A stretch of DNA of 64,000 nt, taken from contig DATGXG010000023.1 in assembly GCA_035299085.1 (NCBI GenBank), positions 1-64,000 of the forward strand, in the 5' to 3' direction. A program made the translations under genes and the position numbers. Shown here piece by piece: positions 7,818 through 17,190 of the stretch. This DNA is from Bacteroidales bacterium (GTDB lineage: Bacteria > Bacteroidota > Bacteroidia > Bacteroidales > UBA10428). Within the stretch, counting starts at the first letter, position 1. Each line of letters begins with the position of its first letter. The notes under the pieces were generated by a model, which made no database searches, had not been told where the DNA came from, and saw only the letters and a list, made by a program, of their open reading frames with translations.

Positions 7818-10226
7818 ATGATATCCAATATTCATATTAGAAAATTGTTTTTACTGCTTCCGCTCCTGTTTCTTACAATAACAATCGGCGCACAGAACGG
7901 AAGTGTAAAAGGAAGGGTTTACAATTCCTCGAGCAATGAACCCCTGGGCTTTGTAACACTCGGAATTGAAGGCACCAACATAACTACATTAAGTGATACG
8001 GCGGGAGGCTTTGTATTCACAGGACTTAAGCCCGGATATTACAAAATAGCGGCGCAGTCGGTGGGTTTCGAGCCATTTCTTACAGAGGAATTTCATGTAA
8101 CTAACGCCCGTTCAGCCTTTATAGATATTGCCCTGAAAGAAAAACCGCTTGAACTTGACGAGGTGGTGGTAAAAGCCACCGCTTTTAAAAGGGCTGAAGA
8201 AAGTCCGGTTTCACTAAAATCCATTGGTATTGCTGAAATCGAAAGAAGTCCGGGCAGCAACCGTGATATATCAAAAGTAATCCAGGTTCTTCCGGGTGTG
8301 GCATCAGGGCTGTCGTACAGAAACGACCTGATCATCAGAGGCGGAGGACCATCTGAAAACCGGTTCTTTGTTGACGGAATAGAAATTCCCAACCTGAACC
8401 ATTTCGGAACCCAGGGCGCAAGCGGGGGATCGATTGGTATTATCAACAGCGACTTCATCCGTGAGGCTGACCTTTTTACGGGCGCCTTTCCGGCAAACCG
8501 CGGAAACCTGCTCAGTTCGGTGCTAGAAATGAAACTGATTGACGGGAACCCTGACAGGATGCGCTACAGGGCTGCCATAGGGGCAAGCGAAGTGGCAGGC
8601 AGTATTTCGGGACCTGCAGGTAAAAAGACAACTTTGCTCGTCTCTTTCAGAAGATCCTATCTCAAGTTTCTTTTCAGTGCACTTAAACTTCCGTTTCTGC
8701 CTACATTTAATGATTACACGGTTAAAGTAAAAACCAGATTTGACCAGAAAAACGAACTTACATTTTTAAGCATTGGTTCACTTGATAAAAGTGTGCTGAA
8801 TACGGGCATTGATAATCCTACCGAGGAACAGCAGTACATACTCAGCTATCTTCCGGCCTATGATCAGTGGACTTATGCCATTGGTGCGGTTTATAGGCAT
8901 TATGCCGAACACTCCTATTCAACCCTTGTGCTGAGCCGCAATATGCTTGATAATGGATCGTCAAAGGATGTGAATAATGAAAAGAACGGCGATCCCTTAC
9001 TCAGGTATCAATCGCAGGAAATTGAAAACAAACTGCGGTTTGAAAACACCTACAGGAATAACGGGGTGAAGCTGATCTCTGGTTTCGGATTTGAACAGGC
9101 TAAATACAACAATAACACATTCAGGAAGGTTTTTATACCACAGGGAAAAGACACCCTCCTTTCTTTAAACTATAAATCAGCAATTGAATTTTACAGGTAT
9201 AATGCTTTTCTGCAGGCCAGCCGGGAGTTTTTTAATGATCAGTTGACAGTGTCTGCAGGGTTAAGGCTTGACGGTAATTCGTATTCTTCAGAAATGTCAA
9301 ATCCTTTCAACCAGGCGAGCCCCAGGGTCTCACTATCGTGGGCAATAAACGCTAAGATTTCTTTAAATGCCAATGCGGGGCGATATTTCCAGCAACCGTC
9401 ATACACCACCCTCGGATACAGGAACGATGCCGGTGAACTGGTGAATAAAACGAACAAAATTAAATACATACAGGCTGATCACCTTGTGGCCGGAATTGAA
9501 TTCAGGCGCAACCAGGATGCCAGGATGTCGGTTGAAGGATTTTACAAATGGTACAGCCGGTATCCGTTCTCGGTTACCGACTCGGTATCCATTGCAAGCA
9601 AGGGCGCAGATTATGGAGTATACGGCGATGAGCCTGCGGTTTCCACTTCAAAGGGAAGGGCTTATGGTGCTGAAGTCTATTATCGTGATCAATTTGCGGA
9701 TAAGATTAATATAATGCTGTCCTATACTTTCGTAAGGTCGGAATTCGGGGATAAAAACGGTAAACTGATACCATCGGCATGGGATAACCGGCATATTCTG
9801 AATATCACAGCTGCAGCCCAATTCAATAAGAACTGGAATGTGGGCGCCAAATGGAGATTTGTCGGAGGCGGACCTTACACACCTTACGACTTTAACCGGT
9901 CGTCACTCATAGAAGCCTGGGACGCAAAGGGACAGGGGTATCCCGATTACAACCGGTTCAACACCGGCCGTCTTGAAAGTTTTCAGCAGCTCGACCTCAG
10001 GATTGACAAGGAATATTTCTTTAAGAAATGGTCGCTCAACCTGTATTTTGATGTGCAGAACGCGTATAATTTTAAATCCAAATCGCCGGATATCCTGGTA
10101 GTTGAACGCGATGCGAGTGGTAACCCGGTTGTTGATCCTGCTGATCCCACACGCTACAAGCTGAAATACCTGCCGTATGAGAACGGCACGGTGCTACCGA
10201 CGATTGGGATGGTGGTAGAGCTTTAA
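7818..10226 (+). CDS. TonB-dependent receptor with carboxypeptidase-like N-terminal domain
   Basis: This 802-aa outer-membrane receptor starts with a signal peptide ending ...TITIGA before QNGSVKG. A CarboxypepD_reg-like domain (residues about 25-110; NSSSNEPLGFVTLGIEG), a plug (about 125-240; VIQVLPGVASG, LIIRGGGPSENRFFVDGIE) and a large beta-barrel ending in VLPTIGMVVEL follow. The FVDGIEIPNLNHFG region is typical of Bacteroidota receptors of the FecA/BtuB-like group rather than of SusC. No SusD neighbour is present. It is monocistronic, followed by a long non-coding structured region. The substrate is unknown. Confidence 0.88.
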   Translation: MISNIHIRKLFLLLPLLFLTITIGAQNGSVKGRVYNSSSNEPLGFVTLGIEGTNITTLSDTAGGFVFTGLKPGYYKIAAQSVGFEPFLTEEFHVTNARSAFIDIALKEKPLELDEVVVKATAFKRAEESPVSLKSIGIAEIERSPGSNRDISKVIQVLPGVASGLSYRNDLIIRGGGPSENRFFVDGIEIPNLNHFGTQGASGGSIGIINSDFIREADLFTGAFPANRGNLLSSVLEMKLIDGNPDRMRYRAAIGASEVAGSISGPAGKKTTLLVSFRRSYLKFLFSALKLPFLPTFNDYTVKVKTRFDQKNELTFLSIGSLDKSVLNTGIDNPTEEQQYILSYLPAYDQWTYAIGAVYRHYAEHSYSTLVLSRNMLDNGSSKDVNNEKNGDPLLRYQSQEIENKLRFENTYRNNGVKLISGFGFEQAKYNNNTFRKVFIPQGKDTLLSLNYKSAIEFYRYNAFLQASREFFNDQLTVSAGLRLDGNSYSSEMSNPFNQASPRVSLSWAINAKISLNANAGRYFQQPSYTTLGYRNDAGELVNKTNKIKYIQADHLVAGIEFRRNQDARMSVEGFYKWYSRYPFSVTDSVSIASKGADYGVYGDEPAVSTSKGRAYGAEVYYRDQFADKINIMLSYTFVRSEFGDKNGKLIPSAWDNRHILNITAAAQFNKNWNVGAKWRFVGGGPYTPYDFNRSSLIEAWDAKGQGYPDYNRFNTGRLESFQQLDLRIDKEYFFKKWSLNLYFDVQNAYNFKSKSPDILVVERDASGNPVVDPADPTRYKLKYLPYENGTVLPTIGMVVEL

Positions 10227-10415
10227 CCGGGGTTTCACCCCGAACCCAACTTCTTTCATCCCGCTCACAGCCACGCCGGCTCCGCGTTTTGTCCCTGCCC
10301 GCCCGCGGCGCTTCGATTATCGTTGTGGTTTAAAACAAAGCAGTGAGATGGTGTTATTGACTATCCGCTTCATTGAACTTAGTGATTACGACTAGGGACC
10401 CCTCCTCCGCCTCTT

Positions 10416-10533
10416 AAAAAACGCGTTAAAAAAATTAATTCACGAAGCGTTAAAAAAGAAAAGCTGTCTGAGTCCGATTCCTGCGGACGAGTTCTTTTCT
10501 TTTAGCGCAGTGAATTAATTTTTAGCGATTTTT
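10416..10533. repeat. Long imperfect inverted repeat with internal hairpin
   Basis: The arm at 10416-10463 (containing TTAATTCACGAAGCG) is nearly complementary to the arm at 10494-10533 (containing GCGCAGTGAATTAATTT). Between them a second small stem pairs GTCCG (10472-10476) with CGGAC (10484-10488). The whole could fold into one long AT-rich hairpin about 50 bp tall. Similar elements occur between genes in many Bacteroidota, so it is probably a dispersed element rather than a one-off. Confidence 0.7.
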
Positions 10534-10555
10534 TCAGCAGCGGCGGCATTTTTTG

Positions 10556-10612
10556 GCTACTTTTTTTTGCTGCAGAAAAAAAGTAGCTCAGGGTTCGGGG
10601 CGGATAGCCCCG
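10556..10612. repeat. Two consecutive hairpins (12-bp and 6-bp stems)
   Basis: GCTACTTTTTTT (10556-10567) pairs perfectly with AAAAAAAGTAGC (10576-10587) over an 8-base loop containing CTGCAG. Nine bases on, CGGGGC (10596-10601) pairs with GCCCCG (10607-10612). The A/T tract in the stem could serve as a terminator on either strand. Confidence 0.7.
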
Positions 10613-10721
10613 ATAGAATAAATCCAGATATTAACGACTGATCGTCATATCATTGGGTGATCCTTAAAAAGGTGTTCTTACTCGCAATGACGGCTGCGAA
10701 TCCAGTATCCAGCATCCAGCA

Positions 10722-12371
10722 TCAGTTATACAGATACCTCTTGATGCTTCTTTTCGGAGTTTTGACGAATTCCTCGGGGTGAAGCTCGAAACGGGTTATG
10801 TTCATGTACTTTGGAAGCGATGCATTTACTTCCTTGCGATAATGCTCAAGAATTTCAAGCAATGCATTGCTATCGATATTTTCGGCTTTTAATTTGTCCG
10901 AATCCGGATAAATCAGCGCCACCAGCTTTTCATCACGATATACTACCAGCGATTCACTCACATAGGTTTTATTATTGATGGATGCCTCAATTTCTTCAGG
11001 ATAAATATTCTTGCCGTTGGATCCGAGGATCATATTCTTGCTCCGTCCTTTTATGTGGATAAATCCGTCCTTGTCTATCAGTCCAAGGTCGCCCGTATGC
11101 AGCCAGCCATCATCATCAATAATCTCCTTTGTGGCTTCCGGATTCTTATAATACCCTGTCATGGCGTTTTCGCCTCTCAGGATGATCTCACCCACTATTT
11201 TTGCCGGATTTGGTGAATCCACAATCACTTCAAGCGTATCCACCTTTCTGCCGCTTGCCCCGATTTTATTCACGTTCCATGGAGCATAGCTGATAAGGGG
11301 ACCACATTCGGTCATACCATACCCAACAGCAAACGGAAAGCCGATTTTTTTCATAAAAGTTTCGGCTTCGATGTTGAAAGCGGCGCCTCCTATGACAACC
11401 TCAGCGAAATTACCTCCAAAAGCCTGAACCAGGTTGGCCTTGATTTTCTTATAGATTAACCTCCTTAATAAAGGAATCCGCAGGATCACATTTACAGGGA
11501 ATTTGCGGATTACGGGTAAAATTCTCGCTTTGAAAATCTTTTCAATAACAAGCGGAACTGATAGGATGAGCCTTGGCTTCACTTCCTGGAACGCCTGCGT
11601 AACAATCTGCGGTGAAGGTGTTTTGGTTAAAATGGTGATGTGGCATCCGATTGAGAAAGGGAATAGGAATTCAAAAGCGCATCCGTAGGAATGAGCCAAC
11701 GGTAAAAATGAAACGATCGGATCGCCGGGGACAAGAGGCATATTGTTCTGTGCATACCTGACATTGGCTGCCAGGCTGTTGTGCTGAAGCATAACACCCT
11801 TTGAAAAGCCTGTTGTTCCCGATGTATAGCTTATAACAGCGAGTTCTTCATTACTGATTTCAGGCAAATCGAAGGTATCTCCCGTAATACCCGAGGGATA
11901 CTTCGTTTTAAATGCCATATCGAGATCTGCCATCAAAGCGGTGATCTCATCCGAACTGCTGTGGAACAATTCAAAATTGTTCAGCGATATGATGGCCTGA
12001 ATGGCAGGCAGTTTTGAAGAGTCAACCGACTGGAAAATAGTGTCTGTACAAAACAGAAGTATTGAATCGGAATGATTTACAATGGACTGGATATCGTCGG
12101 GTTTGAAATCAGGCAGAACCGGCACTACCACGGCGCCGTATGATGTTACTGCCAGGTAAATACAGCACCAGCGGGCAGAATTTTTACCCACCAATGCAAT
12201 TTTATCACCTTTTTTTATTCCGGCCTTTTCAAAGAGAAGATGAAATTTAAGGATGTAATTGCCGGTATCTGCGTAAGTAAGTTTTTCGCCATTGTAATCG
12301 GAAAGTGCCGGAAGGTGCCAGTTTTTCTTTATGCTGTTTTCAACATAATCCACAAACCGTTCCTTAATCAT
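10722..12371 (-). CDS. Long-chain acyl-CoA synthetase / AMP-dependent ligase
   Basis: This 549-aa member of the ANL adenylating enzyme family activates a carboxylic acid with ATP and transfers it to CoA. The P-loop-like A3 motif is YTSGTTGFSKGVML (residues about 184-197). Further motifs are GYGMTECGP, the ATP-binding GWLHTGDLG with Asp, the hinge region KGRSKNMILGSNGKNIYPEE, and the C-terminal KTPKRSIKRYL with the catalytic Lys. Its similarity to long-chain fatty-acid ligases is stronger than to acetyl-CoA synthetase, but chain length cannot be decided from sequence alone. It is alone on its strand, separated from the esterase gene by 143 bases. Confidence 0.88.
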   Translation of the reverse strand: MIKERFVDYVENSIKKNWHLPALSDYNGEKLTYADTGNYILKFHLLFEKAGIKKGDKIALVGKNSARWCCIYLAVTSYGAVVVPVLPDFKPDDIQSIVNHSDSILLFCTDTIFQSVDSSKLPAIQAIISLNNFELFHSSSDEITALMADLDMAFKTKYPSGITGDTFDLPEISNEELAVISYTSGTTGFSKGVMLQHNSLAANVRYAQNNMPLVPGDPIVSFLPLAHSYGCAFEFLFPFSIGCHITILTKTPSPQIVTQAFQEVKPRLILSVPLVIEKIFKARILPVIRKFPVNVILRIPLLRRLIYKKIKANLVQAFGGNFAEVVIGGAAFNIEAETFMKKIGFPFAVGYGMTECGPLISYAPWNVNKIGASGRKVDTLEVIVDSPNPAKIVGEIILRGENAMTGYYKNPEATKEIIDDDGWLHTGDLGLIDKDGFIHIKGRSKNMILGSNGKNIYPEEIEASINNKTYVSESLVVYRDEKLVALIYPDSDKLKAENIDSNALLEILEHYRKEVNASLPKYMNITRFELHPEEFVKTPKRSIKRYLYN

Positions 12372-12444
12372 GACTGATTATTTATGTTTAGCACAGAAAG
12401 ATAGTGATTTTTACTGATTCTGGCTTAATGCCTTCAAAATTTAT

Positions 12445-12506
12445 AACCCGGTCGCAGAGACGCGATGAATCAGAGACGCGATGAATCGCGTCTCTACGAT
12501 CGGGTT
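12445..12506. repeat. 21-bp inverted repeat enclosing a 16-bp tandem duplication
   Basis: The arm at 12445-12465 (AACCCGGTCGCAGAGACGCGA with two mismatches to its partner) is complementary to the arm at 12486-12506. Inside, the 16-base unit CAGAGACGCGATGAAT occurs twice in tandem (12455-12470 and 12471-12486). It sits between the esterase stop and the ligase start. The palindromic GAGACGCGAT...ATCGCGTCTC core is a common dispersed intergenic element in Bacteroidota. Confidence 0.75.
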
Positions 12507-12514
12507 AAAGATTC

Positions 12515-14464
12515 TTACCAGTCGTCCGTTCTGAACGGTGATGCGGGCAAACCTTCCTTGTTATAGAGGTTTGCATCATCAGGATTATCGGCCCAGGCAT
12601 AGCGCACTGCAACAGGATTCTTTACATCAGGACTGTAAACACCAACCTTGTTGTCTGCAGTAACATATGCTTTTGCCCAAACGAATTTCTTATCGGCCCC
12701 GGCAATGGCAAATGATTTCAGGTACCCGTATTTATCATGGATTTCCAACCCTGAACCCACCTGGTCAAAATCAATAAGGATCTTATCATTATCGATTTTC
12801 ATCGATTTATAGATGGGGCCTGAATACACGATGTCACGGCCATATGCCTTTTTAAGGGCTGCAAGCGACAGACGGTATCCGACGTCATCCTTATCACGCG
12901 GATGGATATCTTTTGCATCACCAATGTCAATAATCACGGCCATACCCGTATTGGGCTCGGCAAGAGTCATTGTCTGGGCTTCACGTAAGCCGGCCCATGA
13001 ACTCTGTTGCGGAACTTTAGGCGGTTCCATATAATTGGCCAGCTGTACAAACAGGAACGTAAAATCACCGACGTTCCATTTTTTTCTCCAGTCACGGATC
13101 ATACCGGGAAATAGGGACCTGTATTTTATGAAATTACCGGCATTGTTTTCGCCCTGATACCAAATCACACCTTTAATCGGGAAATTGATAATCGGGTTGA
13201 TCATGGCGTTGTAAAGCAAAGAGGGGGAACTATTGGGACTTGAAACGTCCTTTGGTGCGGGAAGATCGAGCCCTACTTTATACGACCAGTCGCCTGCCAG
13301 GCCAATCTTTGTACCACCTGCATCCACATAAAGCTGGTTATCCATACCCCATAATCCTCCGCCTCCACCTGTATCAATTACTTTCACGGCTATTACATTC
13401 ACTCCGGGTTTAAGTGTACCCGCCGGTACTTTATAGGACCTCGGAGCGTCATACTGTTCGGTCTTGCCAATGAGTTTACCATTCAGGTACGTCAGATCGT
13501 TGTCATCAATGGGTCCCAGGCTTACAATCGCATCTTTGGCTGCATCTGCGGCGCTTACAGTAAATTCCTTCCTGAACCATACCACACCGTCCAGCGAAGG
13601 CAGGCCGGCACCTTCCCAAGTCTGGGGCAATTTCATCGTTTTCCAGTCGGTAGTCCCTGTTTCCGGCAGGAACCATTTATTCACAACTCCCGGGTCTTCG
13701 TTATTAATTGCATTCATCCACTTTTTTGCATTGGCATCGGCTTCTTTCTGAAGCTGTTCAATGTTCTGGCTCTTTACCTTATCAATAGCAGCTGTATAAT
13801 CCTTATCGGCATACATGGTTTCAAGGCTGATCCATGTTTCAATATCGGTTCCTCCCCAGTTGCTGTTGATGAGCCCGATGGGTACATTCAGTTCTTTTGC
13901 CAGATTCTTACCGAAATAATAGCCGATAGCTGAGAACCTCGGCGCCGATTCTTCATTGCAGGGCTGCCATTGCGCTTCTTTCGTATTATCCAGCGGTTTG
14001 AAACTCATGTTCTTGGGAACATAGAACAACCTGATATTCGGATTCTTCACATCATTCTTATCCGTTGCCCAGTTTCGGGATTGCGCAAGCGGCCATTCCA
14101 TGTTCGACTGTCCCCCGCACACCCAAACATCACCAATCAGTATGTTTTTCAAAACAATTGTATTTTTTCCCTTAATTGTCATTTCAAAAGGTCCGCCTGC
14201 CGTCAGCGGCTTCAGTTGAACTTTCCATTCTCCTGTCTTACCTGCCTTAGCAGTAAGTTTCTGGTTTGAGAATGTCACTGTGACTTTTTCACCGGGATTG
14301 GCCCAACCCCAGATGTTAACCGGCAGGTCGCGCTGAAGCACCATATTATCCGAAAGGATATACGGCAGCTTTACCTCGCTCCTTGAAAGGGCGGGGAACA
14401 TGAATGCGAGCAGCAATACATATGCCCACTTCATTCCGTAAATCGATTTATTGTTCATTGTCAT
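12515..14464 (-). CDS. Sialate O-acetylesterase (SGNH hydrolase)
   Basis: This 649-aa secreted esterase removes O-acetyl groups from sialic acids or other acetylated glycans. It has an N-terminal membrane or signal segment (MKWAYVLLLAFMFPALSRS), then the SASA domain with the nucleophile motif CGGQSNMEW (Ser at about residue 120). The C-terminal D-x-x-H of the SGNH triad is seen in GDAKDIHPRDK. A galactose-binding-like beta domain is inserted in the middle (VVWFRKEFTVSAADAAKD), as in related enzymes. The length fits the family. No other glycoside-degrading genes are adjacent, so it appears isolated. Starts at Met 1, 3 or 11 are possible; Met 11 also gives a good signal peptide. Confidence 0.9.
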   Translation of the reverse strand: MTMNNKSIYGMKWAYVLLLAFMFPALSRSEVKLPYILSDNMVLQRDLPVNIWGWANPGEKVTVTFSNQKLTAKAGKTGEWKVQLKPLTAGGPFEMTIKGKNTIVLKNILIGDVWVCGGQSNMEWPLAQSRNWATDKNDVKNPNIRLFYVPKNMSFKPLDNTKEAQWQPCNEESAPRFSAIGYYFGKNLAKELNVPIGLINSNWGGTDIETWISLETMYADKDYTAAIDKVKSQNIEQLQKEADANAKKWMNAINNEDPGVVNKWFLPETGTTDWKTMKLPQTWEGAGLPSLDGVVWFRKEFTVSAADAAKDAIVSLGPIDDNDLTYLNGKLIGKTEQYDAPRSYKVPAGTLKPGVNVIAVKVIDTGGGGGLWGMDNQLYVDAGGTKIGLAGDWSYKVGLDLPAPKDVSSPNSSPSLLYNAMINPIINFPIKGVIWYQGENNAGNFIKYRSLFPGMIRDWRKKWNVGDFTFLFVQLANYMEPPKVPQQSSWAGLREAQTMTLAEPNTGMAVIIDIGDAKDIHPRDKDDVGYRLSLAALKKAYGRDIVYSGPIYKSMKIDNDKILIDFDQVGSGLEIHDKYGYLKSFAIAGADKKFVWAKAYVTADNKVGVYSPDVKNPVAVRYAWADNPDDANLYNKEGLPASPFRTDDW

Positions 14465-14477
14465 GAAATTATGTTGA

Positions 14478-15797
14478 TTATGCTTTTGGTTTCATAGCCT
14501 GGTAGCCGATATGGAGCATATACGCATCGAGAATGATCAACGCAGTGAATGCTTCAACAACAGGCCACATTCGGGCAACAATAGTGGGATCACGGCGGGT
14601 TACTGCCGCCAGCTCCTTATTTTCAAGACTTACCTTATCCACAGTGTGCTGTGGTTTGGCAATGGTGGGGGTGGGTTTTACAGCCACGCGGGCTACAATG
14701 TCCTGACCGGTTGTTAACCCGCCGGTTATGCCGCCTGCATTGTTTGATGTGAAAACCACTTTACCGTTTTCAACATACATGGCATCATTACATTGTGAGC
14801 CTGTCATTTTTGCGGCATCCATACCACAGCCTATTTCAACTGCTTTCACTGTACCGATACTCATTAAACGCCCCAGTTCACCATCAAGCTTATTGAAAAC
14901 AGGCTCGCCCATACCAGCCGGAACACCTGTCACAACAACTTCAACAATACCACCTGACGAATCGCCGTCCTGCATGATCCTGAGAATTTCATCGTACATG
15001 CGGTCGGCCACATCCGGATCGGGACAGAATAATTTCGGGTTGATCCCGTAGTTTTTCCTTACTTCCTCTTCATTATAAATCGGTCGGGAAATAAGAGGAA
15101 TGCGGGTTTCAAGTTCAGCCAGTATGGCGGCTTTCTCAAAAAACCGCTGTGAATCATTCATTTTACCCGAAGCAAAAAGCTCGAGGTAAATCGGATCGTA
15201 CTGCTTACGCACTTCGCGGTATGCCGCTGCCTTTTTCCTGATTTCACTCAAAGGCATATCCTTCATCCGTATACCGGCGGCTTCCCTTACAAACGATACG
15301 ACTTCAATGCCATGGTCCTTCAATATCTTTTTGGCTATACAGCCTGCAGCCACTATGGATGAAGTATATCGGCCGCTGAAAAAGCCTGCGCCGATTGAAT
15401 CATCCCATGATCCGTATTTCTGATAAGAGGCATATGATGCATGACCGGGGCGCGGGGTGCGGTTTGTCGACTGATATTGCTCGATGTGTTCCATATGCCT
15501 GTCGACATTGGGAATAAGGATAACCATGGGCGTACCATTTGTAAAACCGGCATTTTTAAATCCCGGCATAGTGTCGGCCGCATTCACTCCGCTGAATATA
15601 ATAGGAACATCGGCTTCACGGCGGGGTGAAGTCAGTTCACCCTGCCCGGGTTTGCGAAGCATGAGTTCTACATATATTTCTTCTTCACTGAAGTGATATC
15701 CGGGCGGAACACCCTGGATGTTGATTGATAGCCCTTCCTGGTAAGAACCACCTGCAACCGTGGTTTTAAAAAGAGTTCCGTATGTGCATCCAAGCAT
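14478..15797 (-). CDS. aroC: Chorismate synthase, divergent
   Basis: This 439-aa protein converts 5-enolpyruvylshikimate-3-phosphate to chorismate using reduced FMN. The FMN and substrate motifs are clear: RPGHASYASYQKYG with the second catalytic His, SGRYTSS, SNNAGGITGG, TTGQDIVARVAVKPTPTI, and PVVEAFTALIILD near the end. Two normally invariant positions differ. The GESHG motif reads GGSYQ (Tyr19 in place of His), and the C-terminal RHDP reads RRDP (residues 401-404). It is also longer than the usual ~360 aa, with an extra helical insertion around residues 190-240. It lies 26 bases after aroA on the same strand, which supports the assignment. Whether it keeps full activity is an open question. 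Confidence 0.8.
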   Translation of the reverse strand: MLGCTYGTLFKTTVAGGSYQEGLSINIQGVPPGYHFSEEEIYVELMLRKPGQGELTSPRREADVPIIFSGVNAADTMPGFKNAGFTNGTPMVILIPNVDRHMEHIEQYQSTNRTPRPGHASYASYQKYGSWDDSIGAGFFSGRYTSSIVAAGCIAKKILKDHGIEVVSFVREAAGIRMKDMPLSEIRKKAAAYREVRKQYDPIYLELFASGKMNDSQRFFEKAAILAELETRIPLISRPIYNEEEVRKNYGINPKLFCPDPDVADRMYDEILRIMQDGDSSGGIVEVVVTGVPAGMGEPVFNKLDGELGRLMSIGTVKAVEIGCGMDAAKMTGSQCNDAMYVENGKVVFTSNNAGGITGGLTTGQDIVARVAVKPTPTIAKPQHTVDKVSLENKELAAVTRRDPTIVARMWPVVEAFTALIILDAYMLHIGYQAMKPKA

Positions 15798-15823
15798 AAG
15801 TATTTAGGTTAAAGGTTTCACGT

Positions 15824-17086
15824 TTAAAATACTTCGAAGCTGGCTCCCAGCCGCTTCATGTCATCCACAAACGCCGGGTACGTCACAGAAGCCGATTCGG
15901 CCGTGTCAACAATAGTCTGACCTGATGCTGCCAGTCCGGCAATTGAAAGTGACATCACCAGCCTGTGATCGTCATATCCGTGAACAGCGGTTCCGGTTAA
16001 TTTGCTTTGTTTTATAATCAGTCCGTCGGGTAACTCTTCAATATCAGCGCCCATCTTTGAAAGCTCTTTTGCCATGGCTGCAATCCGGTCGCATTCTTTT
16101 AACCGGGCCTGAGGAACATTCAGAAGCCTTGTAGTTCCTTCTGCAAAGCATCCGGCCACCGCCATAGCAGGCAGTGCATCAGGTGTGGCGTTCATATCGA
16201 TATCAATTCCCTTAAGCCTGCGGCCGCTTACTTTCACACCGGTATCCATCTTTCTGATATCCATTCCCATCTTCTCAAAATATTCAAAAACCGCTTTATC
16301 ACCCTGGTGGTCCGCAAAATCCAGCCCTTTGATTGTGAGTGTTGAACCGGTAACGGCTGCAGCACATAACGGAAAGGTTGCCGTTGAGAAGTCGGCCGGA
16401 ACATTCCTGTCAAATGCGCTGTATTCCTGGTTTCCTTTTATCCTGAACCAATCAAGACCTTTATTCTCAAATGCTATTCCCATACGCCTCAGCCAGTCGA
16501 GTGTAATTTCTACATAAGGCCGTTCGTTCAGATTTTCAACTATGATTTCTGTATCCTGCGGTGCAAGAGGACACGTGATCAGAAGCGCAGTAAGGAATTG
16601 TGAACTCACCCCGTTCACTGTTGTTCTGCCGCCATTTATCGGACCCAATATTGTAAAAGGGCATTTCCCGCCCGCTGATTCAATCGTTCGGGCACCCAGA
16701 CTCTGGAGTGCAGACAGGAGCGGTTGCATGGGCCGTTGACGGATTGATTTATCCCCGTCAAAAGATACGGGATGATCCGCAAGGGCACATAATGCAGTGA
16801 GTATTCTCAGTGAAGTTCCTGAATTTCCGACATCAATATGGCGGCAATTTTCGGATAGCCGGCCTCCTGTTCCGCGGATTATCCAGTCGTCACCCATGGT
16901 GACCGCGGCTCCCATTTCAATGGCACCTGATAAAGCTGAACGGGCATCATCCGACATAAGGGGATTCCGTATTACCGAAGTTCCGTGTGCAACGGCAGCA
17001 AAAGCCACAGCCCTTATGGTGTGCGACTTTGAAGCCGGAACCAGTATATCTCCGGAAAGAACGGATGGTGTTGATTTGAGCTTCAC
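15824..17086 (-). CDS. aroA: 3-phosphoshikimate 1-carboxyvinyltransferase (EPSP synthase)
   Basis: This 420-aa enzyme joins shikimate-3-phosphate and phosphoenolpyruvate in the sixth step of chorismate synthesis. Characteristic motifs are LVPASKSHTIRA near the N-terminus, GNSGTSLRIL (PEP-binding loop), DKSIRQRPMQPL, SSQFLTALL, RLKECDRIAAM and YDDHRLVMSLSIAGL (catalytic Asp/Lys/Arg region). The length and two-domain pattern of inverse alpha/beta repeats fit the family. It is the upstream partner of aroC; aroK lies separately at 23.9 kb on the other strand. Confidence 0.95.
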   Translation of the reverse strand: MKLKSTPSVLSGDILVPASKSHTIRAVAFAAVAHGTSVIRNPLMSDDARSALSGAIEMGAAVTMGDDWIIRGTGGRLSENCRHIDVGNSGTSLRILTALCALADHPVSFDGDKSIRQRPMQPLLSALQSLGARTIESAGGKCPFTILGPINGGRTTVNGVSSQFLTALLITCPLAPQDTEIIVENLNERPYVEITLDWLRRMGIAFENKGLDWFRIKGNQEYSAFDRNVPADFSTATFPLCAAAVTGSTLTIKGLDFADHQGDKAVFEYFEKMGMDIRKMDTGVKVSGRRLKGIDIDMNATPDALPAMAVAGCFAEGTTRLLNVPQARLKECDRIAAMAKELSKMGADIEELPDGLIIKQSKLTGTAVHGYDDHRLVMSLSIAGLAASGQTIVDTAESASVTYPAFVDDMKRLGASFEVF

Positions 17087-17190
17087 CCTCTTTTAGGTTT
17101 TGGTTCAAAGGGAACGAAGATAATACATGAACCCTTCAATTGCAAATTCGTCTGTCATTCAACAGTACCCTGCCTAAACAGGGGTTGTCA

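Larger units (their letters stand above)
10227..10721. other. Gene-less structured intergenic region
   Basis: No credible reading frame is seen in these 495 bases. The stretch is bounded by a 10-base inverted pair, CCCCGAACCC at 10238-10247 and GGGTTCGGGG at 10591-10600. It contains a GC-rich part (about 10260-10320) and then three nested or serial hairpins (listed separately). The last ~20 bases are a period-7 repeat (ATCCAGT/ATCCAGC units, from 10700) that runs into the stop of the acyl-CoA ligase. Confidence 0.7.

Noticed and set aside
1779-10226. SusCD-type polysaccharide utilisation locus
   Set aside because: The two TonB-dependent receptors lack a SusD partner and neighbouring glycoside hydrolases.
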